A stretch of DNA of 46,922 nucleotides from an uncultured Clostridia bacterium (lineage in GTDB: Bacteria > Bacillota > Clostridia > Oscillospirales > Acutalibacteraceae): positions 1-46,922 of the forward strand of contig CAMJMQ010000021.1 of the NCBI GenBank assembly GCA_946407065.1. Direction: 5' to 3'. Of this stretch, positions 24,735 to 31,913 are shown one piece after another. The first letter of the stretch is position 1; each line of letters opens with the position of its first letter. The notes below the pieces were generated by a model. The model ran no database searches and was not told the origin of the DNA. It saw only the letters and a program-made list of their open reading frames with translations. The translations under genes and the position numbers were made by a program.

Positions 24735-25508
24735 TTACTCGCCGATCACCTTTACCAGTAACACGGTGATGTTATCCGTTTCATGTCTGCTCTTATTCAG
24801 CTCTGTCAAATAAACGGCATTCTCCAGCATCATCTGTTCATCCGTGAGCACGGAATCGTTGAGATACCGAAAGATCTCCTCGGGTGTGATGGTATGTCTG
24901 AAGCCGTCGGAGCACTGTAGATATACCTGACCGGGCTCATATGCCCCGGTATAATAATCCGGTGTGATGATCGGGCTCGCTCCCACGCATTGCAGCAGCA
25001 TATTGCGCTGCGGGTGAACAGCCGCCTCCTCGGGTGTGATATGACCCAGATCGACCTCTCGCTGCACATAGCTTTGATCCTTTGTGAGCTGATACAGTCC
25101 GTTCGAGATCATATAAGCGCGGGAGTCACCGATGTTGATAAGATAATACCTTCCTTTCATGAACAGCGCCGTATTCAGGGTCGTCCCCATGCTCAAGCCC
25201 AGTCGACCCGCATACTCGGAGATCCTACGGTTACAGTCCATGACCAGCTCCTCCCATTCGCCGAAGATCATCCTTTCGGGATCCTCCAAATGGAGTAACT
25301 TAGGCAACTCTCTCTCAAACCAATCACCGAACGCCCTGATGACCGTCGCGCTGGCGACCTCGCCCTTCGCAAGGCCTCCCATCCCGTCACAGATGACCGT
25401 AAGAAGGACACTGCCGCAATCTGTCTGCGCCTTCATCACCAAAGCGGAATCCTGATTGGTCGTTTTTCTGATACCGACGTCCGTATGTGCTGCCGTTAAA
25501 AAATCCAT
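24735..25508 (-). CDS. PP2C-family protein Ser/Thr phosphatase (Stp/PrpC-like)
   Basis: Removes phosphate from Ser/Thr residues using two metal ions. The 257-residue protein has all PP2C motifs in order: KTTNQDS (metal-ligand Asp), VICDGMGG, GTTLNTALF, INIGDSRAYMI, LTKDQSYVQREVDLGHITPEEA (DQS where DHS is usual), LQCSDGF and the closing DNITVLLV. AAGGA lies 6 nt before the ATG. It is cytoplasmic. Its neighbour encodes a phosphothreonine-binding FHA protein, so the pair forms a phospho-signalling module. No kinase is seen in the window. Confidence 0.93.
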   Translation of the reverse strand: MDFLTAAHTDVGIRKTTNQDSALVMKAQTDCGSVLLTVICDGMGGLAKGEVASATVIRAFGDWFERELPKLLHLEDPERMIFGEWEELVMDCNRRISEYAGRLGLSMGTTLNTALFMKGRYYLINIGDSRAYMISNGLYQLTKDQSYVQREVDLGHITPEEAAVHPQRNMLLQCVGASPIITPDYYTGAYEPGQVYLQCSDGFRHTITPEEIFRYLNDSVLTDEQMMLENAVYLTELNKSRHETDNITVLLVKVIGE

Positions 25509-25785
25509 ATCGTTTCCTTGGCCTTTCCTCCCACACAGCGATCCACACCCGATCCCGCCTTAACGCGAGCGGATAGGGCAGATCGCCGAATTTCACACAG
25601 CCTTGACCGCAGCGGATCCCGACGGAAATAGTTCAGCGGAATCATGATCACGAAAGGGGCTGTCATACGGTGTGATCTGCCCCTCTGCGTGTGATAGCTC
25701 CGGGATCCTGTCGCCGGAGCTCCGGTTTTTACTAATCATTAATAAAAAGATTCGTATTATCACGCGATTTTCGTTCTTATAAGCA
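25509..25785. other. Spacer between FHA and PP2C genes
   Basis: About 280 bases with no supported gene. They contain a perfect 8-bp inverted repeat (AGCTCCGG and CCGGAGCT, around 25697-25723) with a T-run on the plus side. A 69-codon minus-strand frame here runs into the PP2C gene in another frame and lacks a ribosome site. No clear promoter was seen for the PP2C gene. Confidence 0.4.
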
Positions 25786-25819
25786 TCAAAAGCTGTTTAC
25801 ACGCAAAAATGTAAACAGC
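25786..25819 (-). terminator. Terminator after the FHA gene
   Basis: GCTGTTTACA and TGTAAACAGC pair perfectly over 10 bp, followed on the minus strand by TTTTGA. It separates the FHA gene from the PP2C gene, so read-through or a second promoter must serve the latter. Confidence 0.75.
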
Positions 25820-25832
25820 CATCGATGAATGA

Positions 25833-26672
25833 TTAACCGATATACTCAAACTCTTCGTTGGACAACTTGACTTTATCACCGGGGATCAAAGCGACTTCCT
25901 GATTGGGAGAGAGCTTGGTACCGTTGATATACGTGCAGTTTGTCGAACCGAGGTCGCTGATATAGCACTTGCCGGCACGCACCTTGATCTTCGCGTGTCT
26001 GCGGCTGACCGAGTTATTGTTCGTGATACAATAATCAACCTTGGCTCTTTCTTTGCCGATATAAAACTCGGGTTTGTTGATCGTAATCTTTTCCGATCCG
26101 TTTTTACGCATAAGGATAAAGCCATCGGAATTCAAACCGAGCGCTGTTGTATCACCTGCGCCGTCTGCGGGGAACTGCATGTTTTCAGCAGGGTTATTCT
26201 GAAAAAAGTTCTCGGGAGCCTGCGGACGGGACATCGGTTGGCTCACCGGTTGACCCATCGGCTGATGTATCGGCCGATTCATGGGCTGACCCATCGGACG
26301 GTTCATCGGCTGATCCATGGGTCGATTCATCGGTTGTACCTGTTGAAAGCTCTGTGCGTTATTCGGAGACTGCATTGTGTTCGAAGTGAAGTTGTCATTC
26401 TCCTTTTTCTTATTGGTGATCACCAGGATCACGACGACGACCGCAACCAGCGCCAGAACCAGAAGGATGATAATAAAGATGAGCACGCCCAACAGCGTAT
26501 CCGAAACATAACCGTTGATCAGTGCCTTTGCCGTCTCTCTTACGGAAACATCGACAACACCGGCAGACGCCGCGGATGCCTGTACCGCAGAGGCAGTCAT
26601 CATGCCGATCAGCATGACGATCACCGACAGTAATCCGATTGGTTTTTTCCATGTTCTGTTTGTGAAACGCAT
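25833..26672 (-). CDS. Membrane-anchored FHA-domain protein with Pro/Met/Gln repeats
   Basis: A 279-residue protein. Residues 1-36 look like a cleavable signal peptide ending in SAASA. A short outer segment (37-60) and one helix (about 61-86) ending ITNKKK place the rest in the cytoplasm. Residues 114-150 are a repeat of the type P-M-N-R-P-M-G/D-Q. Residues 185-279 are an FHA domain: GKER (206-209), SVSRRHAKI (221-229) and LGSTNCTYINGTKL (241-254), with the Arg, Ser and Asn that bind phosphothreonine. AGGAGG lies 8 nt upstream. It likely recruits phosphoproteins to the membrane; partners unknown. Confidence 0.9.
   Translation of the reverse strand: MRFTNRTWKKPIGLLSVIVMLIGMMTASAVQASAASAGVVDVSVRETAKALINGYVSDTLLGVLIFIIILLVLALVAVVVVILVITNKKKENDNFTSNTMQSPNNAQSFQQVQPMNRPMDQPMNRPMGQPMNRPIHQPMGQPVSQPMSRPQAPENFFQNNPAENMQFPADGAGDTTALGLNSDGFILMRKNGSEKITINKPEFYIGKERAKVDYCITNNNSVSRRHAKIKVRAGKCYISDLGSTNCTYINGTKLSPNQEVALIPGDKVKLSNEEFEYIG
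26222..26330 (-). repeat. In-gene tandem repeats coding for PMNRPMGQ-type units
   Basis: Twelve- to twenty-four-base units coding for P-M-N-R and P-M-G-Q repeat about nine times within the FHA gene. They are in frame, so unit number can change without breaking the protein. Confidence 0.7.
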
Positions 26673-26897
26673 TTTCTTCTCCTCCTGATAACAGCTATCT
26701 GTAAGTTCCGGCAGCCCTTCTCTGAATACGATGCGATGATGATCCCGGTCAAATTCAAGAATAATGGATCATCCCTACAATATATAGGTGATTTTTATCA
26801 CGAAACCACAAGGAATGGTTATGTAACAAAAGCATCCATTCTGCATAAATATTCTCGATTTTCCTCCGATGCGTATGATAAGCCTATTATGATATTT

Positions 26898-26926
26898 ATT
26901 ATAACATTCGCGCCGATTTCTGTCAA
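26898..26926 (-). promoter_or_regulatory. Consensus promoter of the FHA gene with a long leader
   Basis: TTGACA, 17 nt, TATAAT on the minus strand: a perfect sigma-A promoter. The leader to the FHA start is about 215 nt. It holds only a 23-codon frame (from about 26846) whose nearest ribosome-like GGAGG is 16 nt away, so it is not called. The spacer 26673-27102 holds no other gene. Confidence 0.88.
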
Positions 26927-27102
26927 TAAAAATGCCAAAAACGGCCAAATATCTATTTGTTTTTCGGCAGGCTCCGCCGCCGTCTGTTGACGGTTTTTTC
27001 CGGCAGATCAATCCATATTTATTCTAATCTTTATTTTTCGTCAATCTCTATACTGATACGCAGCAGCAATAAAACACTTCGGCATCGACCGCGCCCGGGA
27101 TC

Positions 27103-28080
27103 CTATGTAATTGTCAGTTCACGATAAGCGTTGTCGATATCTGTATCATTGCAGGTTGGCGCGTCGTTTTGTCGGATGATCCCGCCCGCGTTCCACAGCT
27201 GTGCTTTAACAGAGCCGGATGAGCGGCTGAGCACCACCGCGACGATACTCAGACCGAGCGCCAGTACCATCAAAACGATCATGAGAGGGATCAGCCACTT
27301 CAAATGTCTTTGGCTGTCGTTCACCTGAGGCGACGGCACCTCCTCCGCTCTTTTGATGTCGCTCTTCATCCTGACGGGCCTGAGGCTCGCTTCTCTGTTA
27401 AACGCTTCCTTCGAATATACTTTTGTTTGCCCGCTCTTATGCGGACCGGCAGCCCTGATCGTCTGCGGATCAGGGTGATAGGTAGGGTGATAGGTCGCAT
27501 TAACCTTGCGGCTCTCAAAGCCGGCGTTATTTTCGTGCTCCGAAAACCACATGTCGCTGAACGACGGCCCGTTTTTTTGTCCGCCTTCGATCGGTTCATT
27601 CTCGTAATCCGCCGCGCTCGATACATCGATACTGTCATCGGGCTCTCCCTTAGACGACGACAACAACGGCGAACGGTACAGCGCCGCAAAGAACTCATCG
27701 TCCGTCATCCCGACCTTTGCGATCGACTGAGCTGACGACAGCTGCATCTGCATACCGGGCGACATGCTGATCTGCTCGATCGCCACAGATATCAGTGGCT
27801 TTCTTTTGAGGAGGGTAAAATTGATCTCTCGTCGGCAATTGTGTGAGTTCAGTGCGTTATCCGATAAAAACGCGATACACAGCGCACAGCGGCTCAGGTG
27901 GTCGGCGATCACCTCGGGCCAGTCGGCGCCGGGATTGATCCCTTCATCATACCATACCCTGTATCCATCGCGCGCCAGTCGCTCGATGACCGGATATACT
28001 GTTTTTTTATCCTGATGACAATAGCTGACGAAAATATAATTGTCCGCACCCTCATACGGACGTACAGAACATCGCTTCAT
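27103..28080 (-). CDS. Membrane-anchored TIR-domain protein
   Basis: I chose the ATG at 28080 because GAGGG lies 6 nt upstream; earlier in-frame ATGs lack a good site. The 325-residue protein opens with a TIR domain (about 10-130): NYIFVSYCHQD, then GYRVWYDEGINPGADWPEVI, CIAFLSDNALNS and NCRREINF, whose Glu sits where NAD-cleaving TIR proteins keep their catalytic Glu. A long polar region follows, then one helix (about 260-285) and a 40-residue outer tail. The TIR domain is cytoplasmic. It is co-transcribed with a peptide gene and a STAS gene. Enzyme activity or a pure scaffold role are both possible. Confidence 0.88.
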   Translation of the reverse strand: MKRCSVRPYEGADNYIFVSYCHQDKKTVYPVIERLARDGYRVWYDEGINPGADWPEVIADHLSRCALCIAFLSDNALNSHNCRREINFTLLKRKPLISVAIEQISMSPGMQMQLSSAQSIAKVGMTDDEFFAALYRSPLLSSSKGEPDDSIDVSSAADYENEPIEGGQKNGPSFSDMWFSEHENNAGFESRKVNATYHPTYHPDPQTIRAAGPHKSGQTKVYSKEAFNREASLRPVRMKSDIKRAEEVPSPQVNDSQRHLKWLIPLMIVLMVLALGLSIVAVVLSRSSGSVKAQLWNAGGIIRQNDAPTCNDTDIDNAYRELTIT

Positions 28081-28167
28081 CTCATTCCCTCGTTCCATCA
28101 TGGCATCGCGGCGTCTCCCGGGGCAAGCCCGCACCGCTTTGCACCGCGTACTCCGACTCGGTCAACA

Positions 28168-28530
28168 TCAACTGCGGATCTCCAACAGATCCGAAAAGCC
28201 GCTTTCGTCAAAGACGGCAAGTACCTCGTCGGACGGCGATTCGATCACCAGCGAGATATCGGACTCATCCGCTACCCGCTGCACCGTCAAAAGTGAGCGC
28301 AGCGCGTTTCCGGAGATCATCGTGACCTGTGACATGTCGACACTGATCGATCGGCAAAACGACACCGCTGCCATCAGCTCATCCTCCAGTTCATGCGCCA
28401 CGGTGCTTTTGATCGCGCCCGATATACGCACAGACATCCCGCCATCCTTTATCGTCTCCGATAAAGACATGACGAGAGTCTCATCCTCGTATATTTCCAG
28501 AACAGTATTGTTCATTACACGTCTGATCAT
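28168..28530 (-). CDS. STAS-domain protein (anti-anti-sigma-like)
   Basis: A 120-residue single-domain STAS protein: GMSVRISGAI, SISVDMSQVTMISGNALRSLL and a closing ESGFSDLLEI. In SpoIIAA-type proteins the equivalent of the last motif reads MDSSGL with a phosphorylated Ser; aligned by eye, that Ser is Asn here, so classic switching may be altered. AGAGGA lies 5 nt before the ATG. It starts 9 nt after the precursor-peptide gene. No anti-sigma kinase is visible nearby. Partners may be the sigma factor system, the PP2C protein or the TIR protein. Confidence 0.83.
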   Translation of the reverse strand: MIRRVMNNTVLEIYEDETLVMSLSETIKDGGMSVRISGAIKSTVAHELEDELMAAVSFCRSISVDMSQVTMISGNALRSLLTVQRVADESDISLVIESPSDEVLAVFDESGFSDLLEIRS

Positions 28531-28539
28531 GTTATCCTC

Positions 28540-28722
28540 TTACTCTTCCGGTTCGGAATCCCGATAGAAAAAGTCGGGTTTTGCGGCAGCCGCGATGCTG
28601 TCCAGCTCATCCATCGACAACTCTTCTTCATCGAATTTACCGATCAAACGAGAGAGGCGATCATCCGGAGCGAACTCCTGACTGTCTTTCATTTTCGTTA
28701 AGAATTTCTCGAATTTTTTCAT
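28540..28722 (-). CDS. Putative exported peptide precursor with a double-glycine-like leader
   Basis: A 60-residue peptide with AAAGGTG upstream and its own strong promoter. The leader is charged and helical; its end, EELSMDELDSIAAA (residues 33-46), matches the LSxEELxxVxGG pattern of peptides cut by C39 peptidases, with Ala-Ala for Gly-Gly. Cutting after Ala46 would free a 14-residue acidic peptide AKPDFFYRDSEPEE. It contains no Cys and one Ser, and no modifying enzyme is encoded nearby, so it may be exported unmodified, for example as a signal. The C39 exporter and its NHLM-type partner lie 0.9-5.3 kb upstream on the same strand. Call inferred from leader and context. Confidence 0.7.
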   Translation of the reverse strand: MKKFEKFLTKMKDSQEFAPDDRLSRLIGKFDEEELSMDELDSIAAAAKPDFFYRDSEPEE

Positions 28723-28766
28723 GTTTTCACCTTTGTCCTTTCTATCAATCGGACATATACAAATTT

Positions 28767-28795
28767 ATTATACATGGCTGACATCCATTTATCAA
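28767..28795 (-). promoter_or_regulatory. Promoter of the peptide-STAS-TIR operon
   Basis: TTGATA, 17 nt, TATAAT on the minus strand, about 45 nt before the peptide start. This gives the small peptide the first and strongest position in its operon. Confidence 0.87.
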
Positions 28796-28924
28796 GAGCT
28801 TTCTGCAATTCATCTCTCAATGATACTGTCGGAACACGAGGGCCCTTTGATCGTCATCAAACAGTCTTCCGACTGCGTATCCCTTTAAAACCAAAGGCTT
28901 CTTTTGGATGTGTTTCAACCCTCT

Positions 28925-29395
28925 TTACCGGATCGTGATAATGTTCGCACCCACACAGGCGATCATCATTGGCGCGATCAAGCCCCACGGTTGATCGATG
29001 AAGATGCTGATCCCGTTGACGGTGATCAGGGTGTTGATCGCATAGACGACCGAAAAGACACCGAGCGCCGTCAGGGTCATACCCACGGTGGTGTATGTCG
29101 TCAAAGCCTGATACAATCCTCGTGCCATAAACACCGGATTCTGACCGATCGCAAAGAACGCCGCGATACAAAAACCGATCCTCAACAGCAGATGGATCGT
29201 TTCGGGGATCATCTTGAATATGCGAATACAGACGATCGCGACAAGCGCCGCGACGATCACTGCCGCACATCGGGTGTAAGCCGTCAACATGCTTTCCGAT
29301 CTGCCGATCATCCTCACGAGCACACCACCGATGATCAAAAGCGGTGCGGTGGCCGCGGTGATGGGAGCTGCCTTTTTCCATGTCATATTTGTCAT
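28925..29395 (-). CDS. Membrane protein of unknown function in the peptide-export cluster
   Basis: A 156-residue protein with about four to five hydrophobic segments (starting TAATAPLLIIGGVLVRMIG and ending IAPMMIACVGANIITIR) and few charges. I prefer this frame to the overlapping one because it is hydrophobic throughout and starts with a GGAAGGGA-type site about 8 nt upstream. A candidate promoter lies about 30 nt before it. No family recognised. It lies between the exporter genes and the peptide gene and could be an immunity or accessory protein; that is only positional inference. Confidence 0.65.
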   Translation of the reverse strand: MTNMTWKKAAPITAATAPLLIIGGVLVRMIGRSESMLTAYTRCAAVIVAALVAIVCIRIFKMIPETIHLLLRIGFCIAAFFAIGQNPVFMARGLYQALTTYTTVGMTLTALGVFSVVYAINTLITVNGISIFIDQPWGLIAPMMIACVGANIITIR

Positions 29396-29424
29396 TATGA
29401 TCCCTTCCTTTGTGTCTTTCTGCT

Positions 29425-29457
29425 TATATATACCCGCAAGAGAAGATAGTGTGACAA
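29425..29457 (-). promoter_or_regulatory. Candidate promoter of the cluster membrane protein
   Basis: TTGTCA, 18-19 nt, TATATA on the minus strand. The -10 is AT-rich and may shift by one or two bases. The gap 29396-29632 holds no supported gene. Confidence 0.5.
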
Positions 29458-29632
29458 AAATTCCGGGAATATTTCAATCAAATTCTTCGGTACAGGGGCG
29501 GAGTGTTCATTCCTTTTTCAGCCGAGTTTTTTCGCAAAAAGGGTTCCTGAGAAAGGAAGTCTTTGGGCTTCACGATAGATGGATAAACAACTATGCCCCC
29601 TGCGCCGACAGGCACAAAGAGCATTTCGTATC

Positions 29633-31870
29633 TTATTGATCCGTCACCAGCATCTGGCGCTGTGCCATAGCATAGAAAATACCTTTTCTCTCCATCAAAT
29701 CGTCAAAAGTGCCCTCTTCCGCGATCCCGCCGTCACCTAGTACGATGATCCGATCACAGTCCACGACCGTGCTCAGTCGGTGCGCGATCACCACGCGGGT
29801 CGCGTCGGTCGCCTTGAGCGTATCGGTGATCACCCTTTGCGACAGGTTATCCAGCGCGCCGGTCGCCTCATCAAAGAACAGGAGCTTTGGATCGTTCAGC
29901 AGAGCGCGCGCGATCAGGATCTTCTGCCGCTGACCGCCAGAGATCATCTCCGAGTCCTCGGTCAGCACTGTCTGCGTGCCCATCGGCATTGTATCCAGAT
30001 CCCGCTCCAAGCCCACCGCACGGATCGCTTTTCGCAGCTCCTGCTTGGTCGCGTCGGGCTTGGTCACCGCGATGTTTTCCTCGATCGTGCCCGAGATCAG
30101 CTTGCCGTCCTGCAGGACAACGCCGAGCTGCTTGCGCAGCAGATAGAGGTCGGTCTTTGACAGCGGCTGTCCGCTGTAGGTGATCTCTCCCTCATCGGGT
30201 GTCTCGAATCCCAGCAACAGCTTGAAGAGCGTCGACTTGCCGCAGCCGGACTCACCGACGATCGCGACATATTCGCCCGCGCCGATATGTAGATCCAGTC
30301 CGTCAAACACCGCGCGATCACTGTCGTCATAGGAGAACCGCAGGCCGCGGATATCGATCTCGCCGTCAAGCGCAGGCGGCGCTGTCTTGTCGGAATCTGC
30401 TGTATGCTCGGCGTATCGATCCAGATCATCCGTCAGCTTACGGATCATTTCATACTCCTCTCCGATGCTCAAAAACGAGCGCAGCGCCAGCGCGGTATAA
30501 GACGCCGTAAAGGTAAAGGAGCACAAAAACGCCGCCCATCGCTCCAATCGAAACGACGCCGACCATCCGCCGATCAGGCAGAAGATCGCCGCAAAAAGGA
30601 TCACAGCGATCGAAAAAACATCATGCGAAAAATGCACGTTTTGATAGCGCACCTCTTCGGCGTCCTCTTTCTTTGAAAAGGAGCGCAGGTATTCGAGCGT
30701 TGCCTTTTCCTCCGCGCCCGAAAGACGGATCTTGATGACACCTGTAATAAACTGGTACATCAGTGATCCGGAACGGTTATCATACCGCGTTGCCTTTTTG
30801 CGATACCGCAGTGACGTGCGCATCAAAAGCACATAAACTGTCATCCATAACACCAACAAAACCACACCTGCCGCCGTCATCATCGGGGATAACCACAGGC
30901 ACATGATCAGGCACGCCGCGGATGCGATGACCGCAAAGAGGAACGAATGGGTTCCCGTCATCACCTTTGCGACGACCTGCTTGACATGCAGCATCCTATT
31001 GGCGGTCTCAGCGGATTCATGCTCTCTGAAAAATCGAAATTGCAGGGAAAAGAACTGCCGGATCACCCGCTGCTGCGCTGTATCCGAGAGGCGTGACGCT
31101 TCTCGTCCCACGATCAGCTCCCCGATGCTGCGGATCAGGGAGGACCCTACCACAGCAGTCAGCATGATCAACAGCATCATCCACAGCGTCGGCATCGGTA
31201 CTGCGCCCCTGTGAACTTCATCTGCCGTGAATTCCCCGAGCTTCAAGATGCCGAACGGTAATACCTGTAACAACAGCGTCGCCGACATCATCACCACAAA
31301 GATGCCGATGTTCGCGAGCGGCTTTAAGCTGTTCAGGCTCATACGGATCAGCCGACAGGTCGGCAAAAACAGCTTTTGGTCGGAAGACGATTCCCGGCGG
31401 GATCTCTTTTTCTTCTTCTCTTGTACCAGTTGCAGGATATCCTGTTCGATCTCGCCGCGCATCGACTCGGAGCGCACGATGAACGCCTCGTTCGTCGCCT
31501 CGGCGGTGCGGATGCTGTCAGTGATCGCCTCATTGAAATTGTCCGCATAGGCGCTGTCGATCTCGAGCTTGGATAAAAACCCTTTTCTCAGTTTTTTTGT
31601 CGAACCGCCCCGGATGATCTCCAGCACCGCGTCGGCACGCGGGGTAAAAAGAAAACGGCGATTCTCATAATTCATATCAGTGTAGCAAAAACCGGGGATC
31701 ACCTCGCCCTGTTTTGCTTCATACAAAAACACTCTTTTACCGAAATTGCCGTGCTGATAGGTCACGACATAGACAAGAAGCGCGCCCGAACGGACGATGA
31801 ACGCGTCCCGGCCGCTTTCGGTGATCGTGACCTGTCCGCTGGTCAGGCGGATCTGACTGTTATCCTCCAT
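29633..31870 (-). CDS. NHLM-type peptide-export ABC transporter without peptidase domain
   Basis: A membrane-permease plus ATPase protein of 745 residues from the ATG at 31870 (AAAGGGG 8 nt upstream; the earlier GTG has no room for a site). The N terminus (about 1-150) is a cNMP-binding-like beta domain with no C39 Cys. Five to six helices follow, then the ATPase: Walker A GESGCGKST (about 539), signature ISGGQRQK, Walker B LLFFDEATGALD and H-loop VIAHRLS. This order matches the second ABC protein of NHLM export pairs. It begins 43 nt after the C39 transporter gene, so the two likely form a heterodimer. Confidence 0.88.
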   Translation of the reverse strand: MEDNSQIRLTSGQVTITESGRDAFIVRSGALLVYVVTYQHGNFGKRVFLYEAKQGEVIPGFCYTDMNYENRRFLFTPRADAVLEIIRGGSTKKLRKGFLSKLEIDSAYADNFNEAITDSIRTAEATNEAFIVRSESMRGEIEQDILQLVQEKKKKRSRRESSSDQKLFLPTCRLIRMSLNSLKPLANIGIFVVMMSATLLLQVLPFGILKLGEFTADEVHRGAVPMPTLWMMLLIMLTAVVGSSLIRSIGELIVGREASRLSDTAQQRVIRQFFSLQFRFFREHESAETANRMLHVKQVVAKVMTGTHSFLFAVIASAACLIMCLWLSPMMTAAGVVLLVLWMTVYVLLMRTSLRYRKKATRYDNRSGSLMYQFITGVIKIRLSGAEEKATLEYLRSFSKKEDAEEVRYQNVHFSHDVFSIAVILFAAIFCLIGGWSASFRLERWAAFLCSFTFTASYTALALRSFLSIGEEYEMIRKLTDDLDRYAEHTADSDKTAPPALDGEIDIRGLRFSYDDSDRAVFDGLDLHIGAGEYVAIVGESGCGKSTLFKLLLGFETPDEGEITYSGQPLSKTDLYLLRKQLGVVLQDGKLISGTIEENIAVTKPDATKQELRKAIRAVGLERDLDTMPMGTQTVLTEDSEMISGGQRQKILIARALLNDPKLLFFDEATGALDNLSQRVITDTLKATDATRVVIAHRLSTVVDCDRIIVLGDGGIAEEGTFDDLMERKGIFYAMAQRQMLVTDQ

Positions 31871-31913
31871 TCGGTTCACCCCTTTCTGTCGGCACTCTCA
31901 GCCGTATTTTCGG

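Noticed and set aside
26222..26330. Tandem repeats that could suggest a CRISPR array
   Set aside because: Units are contiguous, in frame and code for PMNRPMGQ-type repeats; there are no spacers.
26777..26848. A 23-codon Cys-containing frame in the FHA leader
   Set aside because: The nearest GGAGG is 16 nt away from its ATG; too far for normal initiation.
28857..29381. A 174-codon minus-strand frame overlapping the cluster membrane protein
   Set aside because: Its translation is rich in His, Arg and Asp without domains; the overlapping 156-residue frame is a coherent membrane protein.
29520..29627. A 37-codon minus-strand frame that might be a second peptide precursor
   Set aside because: No ribosome site and no leader motif; it is in the gap between two well-defined genes.
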